Both the position numbers and the translations under genes were made by a program. The notes under the pieces are model-generated. The model saw only the letters and a program-made list of their open reading frames with translations. It had not been told where the DNA came from and searched no databases. Source: Mobilitalea sp. (lineage in GTDB: Bacteria > Bacillota_A > Clostridia > Lachnospirales > Lachnospiraceae). Taken from it: a DNA stretch of 13,927 bases. The DNA is taken from NCBI GenBank assembly GCA_029974875.1, contig JARKQP010000054.1, positions 1 through 13,927 of the forward strand. The letters run 5' to 3'. Positions 6,851 to 12,320 of the stretch are shown here, in pieces; positions within the stretch are counted from its first letter, which is position 1; every line of letters begins with the position of its first letter.

Positions 6851-6879
6851 ATTATAGCATAGGTGTACCTATTATGCAA
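6851..6879 (-). promoter_or_regulatory. Extended -10 promoter for rpmE with internal palindrome
   Basis: The -10 is TATAAT (6856-6851) preceded by TGC, an extended -10. The -35 TTGCAT (6879-6874) is 17 bp upstream and weak, as expected when the extended -10 compensates. Between them lies ATAGGTACACCTAT (6872-6859), a perfect inverted repeat with a 2-bp centre that could be an operator. The promoter begins 22 bp after the transglutaminase stop codon. Confidence 0.7.
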
Positions 6880-6901
6880 TACCCAAAAGATGATTTTGGT
6901 T

Positions 6902-7810
6902 TTAATACCGATGGCGTATATCCGTATATTCACTCGCTTTTTTCACCATGCTATATTTCTTACCGGACGCACGTTTTCCAATGTCATATGTGGCATCTAC
7001 CGTGTACCATTTCTTTTTCTTGCTGTCATAAATCATATTCCAGGCATGATATTCAGCTATATTAGGTGTATATCCGGTTACCAGCCTGACACGTATTCCC
7101 TGGCTGCGCAGCATTGATGCCATTATGGCGGAGATATCATAGCAGATCCCCTTTTTGTTTTTATAAACAATCTTGATGTCGGGAATATATCCTGACTGGA
7201 TATCCCCCAGCTTATCAAAATCATAGTTGAAATTTTTCACTACATAATTATAGACTGCTTTTACCTTTTCTTCCTCTGTCTTGTAATTTTTCGTCAGCTC
7301 GCCGGCCTTAATGACCGCAGCATAATCCAGGTCATAATTCACAATTACGTTCGGATATAAATATACATCATCCTCATTTTTCAGTTCCAGCTTAAATTCC
7401 TGGCTCTCAACGACACTGTACTTATTGTCTGTGACATTTTTAAAGATCCGTATGGAATAGGTTCCGTTGCCCATAGTCAGGGGAATATCAATATTGTTTT
7501 TCCCCTTTTTAAGATCATAGTAATAGCTCTTCTCGCCCTTCGTAACGCCTACCTTCATCTTGACCTTACCCGTATTATTATAGCTTACGGTCAGAACCCC
7601 GTTCTCATTGTCCTTAAAGAATTCCGACGCCATGGCCTTATCTGCAGGCAGGTATAAAAACGCCGATAAAAATAGGAGGAATATTGTGCCCCGAATTCCA
7701 TTTCTTATGATTATGTCCATGCGCTTTACTGCACAAGCTGCCATGAAGGTTCCGGCATGGACCCGGGCCAGCCTCATACGCCCAATTTTTTCTTTCACCC
7801 TTTTCTTCAT
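6902..7810 (-). CDS. Secreted transglutaminase-like domain protein
   Basis: This 302-aa protein has the papain-like transglutaminase core in its C-terminal half. The catalytic triad is Cys223 (GICYDISAIMASMLRSQGIR), His255 (EYHAWN) and Asp272 (VDATYD). Family members act as cysteine proteases, amidases or cross-linkers; the substrate is unknown. Residues 42-55 are strongly hydrophobic and followed by AMA-SEF, a plausible signal peptidase site near 61, so export is likely. A beta-rich region (65-145) precedes the core. AAGGAGG lies 11 bases before the ATG at 7810. The first ~36 residues are encoded by copy B of the dispersed repeat, giving an unusually long basic n-region. A start at Met31 (7720) would give a normal signal peptide but lacks a ribosome binding site. 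The gene follows the pilus operon. Confidence 0.88.
   Translation of the reverse strand: MKKRVKEKIGRMRLARVHAGTFMAACAVKRMDIIIRNGIRGTIFLLFLSAFLYLPADKAMASEFFKDNENGVLTVSYNNTGKVKMKVGVTKGEKSYYYDLKKGKNNIDIPLTMGNGTYSIRIFKNVTDNKYSVVESQEFKLELKNEDDVYLYPNVIVNYDLDYAAVIKAGELTKNYKTEEEKVKAVYNYVVKNFNYDFDKLGDIQSGYIPDIKIVYKNKKGICYDISAIMASMLRSQGIRVRLVTGYTPNIAEYHAWNMIYDSKKKKWYTVDATYDIGKRASGKKYSMVKKASEYTDIRHRY
7710..7800 (-). repeat. Dispersed ~90-bp element, copy B (inside transglutaminase N-terminus)
   Basis: On the minus strand this copy starts GGGTGAAAGAAA, carries GGGTCCATGCCGG and CCTTCATGG, and ends GCGCATGGACATAA. CCATG (7760-7756) can pair with CATGG (7745-7741). Alternatively GTCCATGC (7762-7755) can pair perfectly with GCATGGAC (7722-7715), which contains the Met31 ATG of the transglutaminase. 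If translated it adds a segment reading VHAGTFMAACAV to the protein. Confidence 0.7.
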
Positions 7811-7821
7811 ATTATATTCAC

Positions 7822-7877
7822 CCTCCTTGGTGCCAGGCTGTACGTCTGCAATTATGCCTTAGATTTGCAGCCGTGGC
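7822..7877 (-). promoter_or_regulatory. Structured leader abutting the transglutaminase ribosome binding site
   Basis: On the minus strand GCCA-C-GGCTG-CAA (7877-7865) can pair with TTG (7851-7849), CAGCC (7840-7836) and TGGC (7835-7832), with one asymmetric bulge. The alternative CTGCAA/TTGCAG (7870-7865 with 7851-7846) is mutually exclusive with part of it. The base of the stem is three bases from the AAGGAGG (7828-7822), and CACC/GGTG flanking that site could weakly occlude it. Confidence 0.35.
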
Positions 7878-7890
7878 CTTTCCTGTATAA

Positions 7891-7917
7891 ATTATACTTT
7901 TCCAGTATCTATGTTAA
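7891..7917 (-). promoter_or_regulatory. Possible promoter for the transglutaminase gene
   Basis: TTAACA (7917-7912) and a perfect TATAAT (7896-7891) lie directly behind the pilT stop codon. The 15-bp spacing is shorter than ideal, so activity is uncertain. Read-through from the pilus operon is the alternative. Confidence 0.35.
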
Positions 7918-8973
7918 TCACATCATCAGATTCCTCTTCATGGCTTCCACGTTCATGCAATAGGTTAATGCTGTATCAGCATCAATCCTCTTAGCCTGAT
8001 ATAGCTCCAGGATGCTTTGGTCCATTGATTTCATCCTATCCTGGGAAGCAGCCAGGATCACTGAGTCAATCTGATGTACTTTCCCGTCACGGATCATCGT
8101 TCTGACGGCACTATTGGCCTCCAGTATCTCAAATGCCGGTATCAGGCCGTCATTGCTCCGCAGTAACTGCTGTGACACGATTGCCTTCAGCACCATGGAA
8201 AGCTGGAAACGGATCTGCAGCTGCTGGTTCGAAGGAAAAACATCAATAATACGGTCAATCGTATTTGCTGCTCCGATGGTGTGCAGGGTGGAAAACACAA
8301 GATGCCCTGTCTCCGCTGCTGTCATGGCAATTTCAATTGTTTCATGGTCCCTCATCTCCCCGATAAAAATCACATCCGGCGATTCCCTCATAGCCGCCCG
8401 CAGCGCCTTACTGTAGGAAGGTGAATCGATACCAATCTCCCTCTGGCTGACAATGCTGCTGCCATGCTTATGTAAATATTCAATCGGATCCTCAAGGGTC
8501 AATATGTGGCAATTTCTATTTTTATTAATATAGTCAATAATATAAGTCATGGTAGTGCTCTTGCCGCTTCCTGCCGTACCCGTTACCAGAACCAGGCCCT
8601 TCGTCAGCTTTCCCAATTCAATAACGCTTTGGGGTATCCCAGTTTCCTTCAGCATTGGCATCTGAAAGGCAACTACCCGCAGTACCGCACCCCAGGTGCC
8701 TCTTTGCCTATATATGTTCACGCGGAATCTTCCGACATTGGGCAATGAGATAGCAAAATCATCATCACCCGCTTTCCTAAACCCTTCATCCCTGCCGCTG
8801 CACATGGCATACATCTCATCTACGAGTAAAAGGGAATCCTCCGGTTTCAGGCGATAGTCACCCTGCTGTATAATAATGCCTTTTATCTTAAAGGATACCG
8901 GTCTTCCCGCAACCAGGAAAATGTCAGATGCATGCTGGTCCACCGCATCCGATAAAATATCTTTCAGCTCCAT
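7918..8973 (-). CDS. pilT: PilT-type pilus retraction ATPase
   Basis: This cytoplasmic hexameric ATPase is expected to drive pilus disassembly or twitching motility. The 351-aa protein has the PAS-like N-domain (1-100), Walker A GTAGSGKST (132-140), the Asp box EDPIE (161-165), Walker B VIFIGEMRD (201-209), the His box HLVFSTLHT (224-232) and AVRTMIRDG (289-297), matching the AIRNLIR retraction motif of PilT. It lacks the long N-terminal extension and tetracysteine region of PilB/GspE, which supports PilT rather than an assembly ATPase. The ATG at 8973 has AGGGAGG five bases upstream; the in-frame TTG at 8994 overlaps the upstream gene and is unlikely. It is the last gene of the pilus operon, 10 bp after the GspK/PilX-like gene. 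Confidence 0.95.
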   Translation of the reverse strand: MELKDILSDAVDQHASDIFLVAGRPVSFKIKGIIIQQGDYRLKPEDSLLLVDEMYAMCSGRDEGFRKAGDDDFAISLPNVGRFRVNIYRQRGTWGAVLRVVAFQMPMLKETGIPQSVIELGKLTKGLVLVTGTAGSGKSTTMTYIIDYINKNRNCHILTLEDPIEYLHKHGSSIVSQREIGIDSPSYSKALRAAMRESPDVIFIGEMRDHETIEIAMTAAETGHLVFSTLHTIGAANTIDRIIDVFPSNQQLQIRFQLSMVLKAIVSQQLLRSNDGLIPAFEILEANSAVRTMIRDGKVHQIDSVILAASQDRMKSMDQSILELYQAKRIDADTALTYCMNVEAMKRNLMM

Positions 8974-8983
8974 TGCTACCTCC

Positions 8984-9472
8984 CTATTCCTCAATTATGC
9001 CATCCCAGATTTCAAGGCTGTCCAAATCGTAATCCCCCTGTTCCTCCGTCACCATTTTCCAGCTGATTACTGAAAGACGCGGAACAGAATCTTTGATTTC
9101 GGGAGCTGCTTCTATCCTGAGTACAGAAGTCCCATTCATAATAACCTCATATGTGATAAGACCTTCCTTCCGGCTTAAGCCGGTCACTCCCTCCAGCTTT
9201 GCCGCCCCGGACAAAAGGCTTTCCCATTGTTCCGGTGTGTCCTCCCAGTTAAGCTGGTAAAGCAGCTCACCCAGCTGCATTAATATCTCTTCGGCTTTCG
9301 AATCCGCCAGGTAATACTCTTCCACATTACCAACGGTCTTTTCCGACAGCTTCAATTCATGATAAGAGGTACGGATTGACAGCAGTGCAAATATTGTTAA
9401 TGAAAGCACAAGCAGTATTACAAGGATGGATGCTCCGCCAATATTTAACCGAATGCTTCCCTTGCTGGCCAT
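8984..9472 (-). CDS. GspK/PilX-like minor pilin candidate
   Basis: This is a 162-aa protein with a short basic leader MASKGSIRLNIGG, then the hydrophobic segment ASILVILLVLSLTIFALLSI (14-33) and a soluble domain beginning with YHELKLSEKTVGNVEEYYLADSK. GG-ASILV resembles a prepilin peptidase site, and the absence of the usual Glu at mature position 5 is typical of GspK-type tip pseudopilins. The exact family is not recognised. The ATG at 9472 is preferred: AAGGA lies 10 bases upstream and it puts the leader in register, whereas the ATG at 9541 overlaps the previous gene and adds 23 unlikely residues. It is co-transcribed with pilT. Confidence 0.7.
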   Translation of the reverse strand: MASKGSIRLNIGGASILVILLVLSLTIFALLSIRTSYHELKLSEKTVGNVEEYYLADSKAEEILMQLGELLYQLNWEDTPEQWESLLSGAAKLEGVTGLSRKEGLITYEVIMNGTSVLRIEAAPEIKDSVPRLSVISWKMVTEEQGDYDLDSLEIWDGIIEE

Positions 9473-9515
9473 ATCAGATATTTCCTTTCTATAAAACCGT
9501 AGTCTAAAAACAAAG

Positions 9516-9983
9516 TCAATTATAGATGAACTTACTAACACTTAAGCTGCATAGGATGCCGGCAGCTTCATCTCCACCGGCACGCTTTTTCGCCCTTGTG
9601 GCTACAATCTCTGCTTTCTCAAGATGCCCCAGGCTGCCAAAGGTTCTTCCAACATCAACGGTAATTTCATACACGCCCTGGTCTTTTGCAGGCTTCCAAT
9701 CCCGTCCATAATACCCGCGGTAAAGACTTCTGTCTCCATCCTCCACCTTCTCCATCCCAAGCTCCACAAGTGCGGCCTCAAAGGACTCACTCCCTTTGAG
9801 CCCTTCGGCTATGTTCTCAGCCCGGATAACTGCCTGGCTGTAGCCCAATGCTTCCTTTGACATATGGTCAGCAGAAAGAAACATTTTTGCAATGATAACG
9901 CTCATTACGGCAAACACACCAAACATTAGGATGAATTCTATCATAACGATCCGAAAGGACCTTGAGGTTCTATCGATATCCAT
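9516..9983 (-). CDS. Pilin-like single-TM protein with a retained Glu5-like residue
   Basis: From the preferred ATG (9983) this is a 155-aa protein beginning MDIDRTSRSFRIVMIEFILM. The hydrophobic helix runs from about residue 11 to 33. IVMIE aligns with the TLIE of type IV pilins and places a Glu at position 5, but the preceding residue is Arg rather than the Gly needed for standard prepilin cleavage. The soluble part has a heptad-like helix (AVIRAENIAEGLKG) typical of the pilin N-terminal helix, then a beta-rich end (VYEITVDVGRTFGSL). An alternative GTG start at 10013 lies inside dispersed repeat copy C. The ribosome binding signal is weak (CTGGG, 7 bases). It is probably a minor pilin; no named family is recognised. 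Confidence 0.65.
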   Translation of the reverse strand: MDIDRTSRSFRIVMIEFILMFGVFAVMSVIIAKMFLSADHMSKEALGYSQAVIRAENIAEGLKGSESFEAALVELGMEKVEDGDRSLYRGYYGRDWKPAKDQGVYEITVDVGRTFGSLGHLEKAEIVATRAKKRAGGDEAAGILCSLSVSKFIYN

Positions 9984-10080
9984 AATTATGCCCAGGCTCC
10001 CCATACAGCACACAATTCCATGAAAGTGCCGGCATGGACCCAGTTCCCCCTTCCGCTGATTAATCTCATTTCTTTCAGCC
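9984..10080 (-). repeat. Dispersed ~90-bp element, copy C (upstream of pilin-like gene)
   Basis: On the minus strand this copy starts GGCTGAAAGAAATG, carries GGGAACTGGGTCCATGCC and ACTTTCATGG, then TTGTGTGCTGTATGGGG, and ends next to the ATG at 9983. CCATG (10037-10033) pairs with CATGG (10022-10018) around a 10-nt loop. The alternative long stem is weaker here, with one mismatch and one wobble. A 27-codon ORF (10069-9986, starting MRLISGRGNWVHAGTFM) runs through it; it shares VHAGTFM and CAV with copy B, but the frame is not kept in copy A. Confidence 0.7.
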
Positions 10081-10097
10081 TATCCCTATTCTGCCAA

Positions 10098-10580
10098 TCA
10101 ATCCGCTGTTCTGGAATAAATCACTAATTCCTCCGTTTCACCCGCCTTATTATGGGCCGTAAGCTGGAGGTAACCATCATCTTTCAGCTTCATCTCAAAT
10201 TGGTCTATCTCGATAGCCTGGACACCGTAGCTAAGATCATAATCCATTCCGGCTTCCCGGTAAAGCTCGCATAAATATCCTTTATAATGGTAAATCAGGG
10301 TTTCATACCGGACACCCTGGACGTCTTCTCCCAGGACCAAAACAGGCATCCCTTCCTTCTCTTCCATATACATGGAACGGGCCGTATCCGTCTGCCGTAC
10401 CTTAGTAGCCACATAGGACAGCGATGTACGGAGCTGGAAATTATCATTATTCGCCAGCACAATATTCTTATATGCCCCAATCCCAACGTTAATCAGCATG
10501 AGGGACGCAAGGATAAAAATACCGGTGATGAGAAGAACACTCACCAGATTAACCATCCAGGTTTTTTGCCCTTTATCCAT
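10098..10580 (-). CDS. Membrane-anchored pilin-like protein (possibly DUF4860)
   Basis: From the ATG at 10580 this is a 160-aa protein starting MDKGQKTWMVNLVSVLL, with a hydrophobic helix at about 8-32 and an extracytoplasmic domain. SLSYVATKVRQTD and the late VQAIEIDQFEMKLKDDGYLQLTA resemble what I recall of the DUF4860 family, seen near pilus genes in Lachnospiraceae. That is memory only. No glycine-type prepilin site is visible. A TTG seven codons upstream (10601) could also start translation, but GGGTG five bases before the ATG favours 10580. It lies 54 bp after the 107-aa gene and precedes repeat copy C. Confidence 0.7.
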   Translation of the reverse strand: MDKGQKTWMVNLVSVLLITGIFILASLMLINVGIGAYKNIVLANNDNFQLRTSLSYVATKVRQTDTARSMYMEEKEGMPVLVLGEDVQGVRYETLIYHYKGYLCELYREAGMDYDLSYGVQAIEIDQFEMKLKDDGYLQLTAHNKAGETEELVIYSRTAD

Positions 10581-10634
10581 AATAACACCCGTGCCTTTCA
10601 ATTTTTGATGACCTGTCCTTCTGTCCTTCTCTCT

Positions 10635-10958
10635 TTACCGTCCAAATACTTCTATCTCAGGCATAAGGTTCGATGAGATGCAGTCATAAAAGACATAATA
10701 ATTATCATAATCAATCCTTAGATAATAATTATCCTCAAGATAGGATAGCTCTGCCGGATACATGCCCTCAATCGCATAGCATTGGACCACAGCCTTACTG
10801 ATGGCCTGCTTTGTAAGCATCAGCTCCTGCTCCCGGTTAAAGCGGCCTAGATAAAAGACGCCTCCTAAGAAGAGGACCAGCAACAGCATAAATATCCCTG
10901 CCGGCATCAGGGTACCTTTCCAAAGATATTTCATTTTTCTATCCTTAAGATTCTTCAT
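10635..10958 (-). CDS. Small pilin-like protein of the pilus operon
   Basis: This is a 107-aa protein with a basic N-terminus, a hydrophobic helix at about residues 17-38, and a short soluble part: AISKAVVQCYAIEGMYPAELSYLEDNYYLRIDYDNYYVFYDC. The CYAIEG.YP...L.YL order resembles the alpha-to-beta junction of GspG/GspH-type pseudopilins, where YP follows the long helix. The canonical G-F-T-L-x-E processing signal is missing, and there is no Glu at the expected position. ATG 10958 has AGGTG five bases upstream. ATG 10934 (Met9) has AAGGA seven bases upstream and is an equal candidate. It is the first small gene after pilC, 37 bp away. The role is inferred from context. Confidence 0.65.
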   Translation of the reverse strand: MKNLKDRKMKYLWKGTLMPAGIFMLLLVLFLGGVFYLGRFNREQELMLTKQAISKAVVQCYAIEGMYPAELSYLEDNYYLRIDYDNYYVFYDCISSNLMPEIEVFGR

Positions 10959-10995
10959 CGCAGCACCTGACCTTCAGTTTATGTTAGTGTCCCTG

Positions 10996-12054
10996 TTATC
11001 CAATCGAGGAAATAATATTAATCAGCGGCAGCATGACCGAAAGCAGCACGAATCCGATCAATACGGCCAAAAGTATAACCAATGCCGTCTCAACATAAGT
11101 AGCTATTTTATTTAACTGGACAGAAATCCTGTCATTATAACGCTCGCTCAGCTTAATGAAGGAAGAATCCATATTTCCGCTTTTAGCCGCAACCATAATG
11201 ATGCTCCCATCCATTCCTGTAATCAAATCCGATTGTCGGACAGCCTGCTCAAAAGCTGTTCCCTTCTCCACAAGCTCCCGGCATTCCTTCGCTCTTGCCA
11301 GCACTCCCGGATGGTCAACGGTTTCCATCGCCATATCAAGCATCCTTTTCGTATCCACACCCGCCGGAAGCATCAAAGCCATGGAAGAAATAAGCTTTCC
11401 AATAGAAATCTGGCCTGCTATCCCCTTTGCTACAGGAAAACGATACAGCATGCCTTTCATCAGCCTCTCCCCCTTCTTCGTACGGTATATAAGGAAGACA
11501 ACCACCGTAACCAGAACCAGGCTCCCGACAATCAAAGCGGCTATGACGCCTGCTTTCACACCGAAGGACATCAGACTGTCAGAAGCCATGGCAACCTCAG
11601 AATTCAGCTCCTGATACATAGCCTCAAACAAAGGTACAATCCGAAAAACTAACACCCATAAAATGACCGCCATTATCATAAAAAGAACTACCGGGTAGGT
11701 TACCGCACTCCGGATACCGGCCTTTACCCGGCTCTCCCTCTCATAATAGGCAGACAGGGAACCCATTACCTCTTCTAATTTACCGGCTGTCTCTCCGATT
11801 CCAACCATATGGACCATATATTCCGGAAAGGCGCCTGTCTTACCAACGGCCTGGGATAAGCTCATCCTGGATTGCAGGCTCTTTTCTATCTCATGGAAAA
11901 CTTCCTTCGTCCGGCTATTCTCCATCTCATTGTATAGTATATCAATACCTTCATATAAGGGCATACCACTATTCAACAGCGTCGCAATATGGTCACAAAA
12001 TACTGATATTTCCTCAGCAGAGAACCTTTTTGCCTTACCGGTTCTATTTTTCAA
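10996..12054 (-). CDS. pilC: PilC/GspF-family inner-membrane platform protein
   Basis: This type II secretion F-domain protein forms the membrane platform on which pilus or pseudopilus ATPases act. Two homologous cytoplasmic T2SSF domains are visible: the first (about 13-115) has MVGIGETAGKLEEV and the second (about 215-330) has MVAAKSGNMDSSFIKLSERYND. TM segments follow the first domain (about 122-142 and 168-190) and close the protein (about 328-350). The length is about 352 aa, slightly below the usual 400. Start choice: AAGGAGG is one base before an ATG at 12060 but seven bases before an in-frame TTG at 12054, so TTG is favoured. It is the first gene of the pilus operon, behind the promoter at 12206-12234. 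Confidence 0.92.
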   Translation of the reverse strand: MKNRTGKAKRFSAEEISVFCDHIATLLNSGMPLYEGIDILYNEMENSRTKEVFHEIEKSLQSRMSLSQAVGKTGAFPEYMVHMVGIGETAGKLEEVMGSLSAYYERESRVKAGIRSAVTYPVVLFMIMAVILWVLVFRIVPLFEAMYQELNSEVAMASDSLMSFGVKAGVIAALIVGSLVLVTVVVFLIYRTKKGERLMKGMLYRFPVAKGIAGQISIGKLISSMALMLPAGVDTKRMLDMAMETVDHPGVLARAKECRELVEKGTAFEQAVRQSDLITGMDGSIIMVAAKSGNMDSSFIKLSERYNDRISVQLNKIATYVETALVILLAVLIGFVLLSVMLPLINIISSIG

Positions 12055-12205
12055 TCCCATCCCTCCTTAAACCAGCCATTTAATGAATTATCAAAAGGTT
12101 TATTAAAGTTACCCTTTCTTATTTCCAAAAAAATATCAGATATTTATCGATTTGCATTGATATTTCTTAGCTGGGCTATGTCCATTTTATTAAAATGTAT
12201 GGATT

Positions 12206-12234
12206 ATTATAACATTTCTTTCGACACCAATCAA
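12206..12234 (-). promoter_or_regulatory. Extended -10 promoter of the pilus operon
   Basis: TTGATT (12234-12229), 17 bp, then a perfect TATAAT (12211-12206) preceded by TGT (extended -10). It starts 20 bp past the rho terminator and drives pilC and the following genes. The ~140-base leader contains CATTTT-AAT-AAAATG and an A/T-rich palindrome AAATATC-T-GATATTT followed by T residues (about 12128-12146). The latter could be a weak hairpin; no ORF is seen in the 260-bp gap. Confidence 0.75.
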
Positions 12235-12254
12235 TCTTAATGCCCTATAATTCG

Positions 12255-12303
12255 ATAAAAAATAGAAGAAAAGCCATAGAAATAGTTCCTATGGCTCATC
12301 TTC
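12255..12303 (-). terminator. Intrinsic terminator of rho
   Basis: AGCCATAG (12296-12289) pairs perfectly with CTATGGCT (12279-12272) on the minus strand, with a 9-nt loop. GAAGA/TCTTC extends the stem beyond one wobble and one mismatch. The 3' side runs into TTTTC and TATTTTTT. It lies about 20 bp after the rho stop codon and separates rho from the pilus operon. Confidence 0.88.
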
Positions 12304-12320
12304 TACACGCTTATGAAATA

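Noticed and set aside
7811..7890. Cyclic-di-GMP riboswitch ahead of the transglutaminase gene
   Set aside because: Considered because pilus loci are often controlled by it, but the conserved GGCAAAC and GACGCAAAGC core words are absent here and elsewhere in the window.
9986..10069. 27-codon ORF within repeat copy C sharing VHAGTFM and CAV with the transglutaminase leader
   Set aside because: Shared residues follow from nucleotide identity of the repeats; the frame is shifted in copy A by a one-base loop difference and no good ribosome binding site is present, so I do not call it a gene.
12185..12226. Possible degenerate fourth copy of the dispersed element (GAAAGAAATG ... ATGGACATA)
   Set aside because: Only the two outer words match, they are about half the normal distance apart, the core with the CATGCC/CATGG stem is missing, and the region already functions as the pilus operon promoter.
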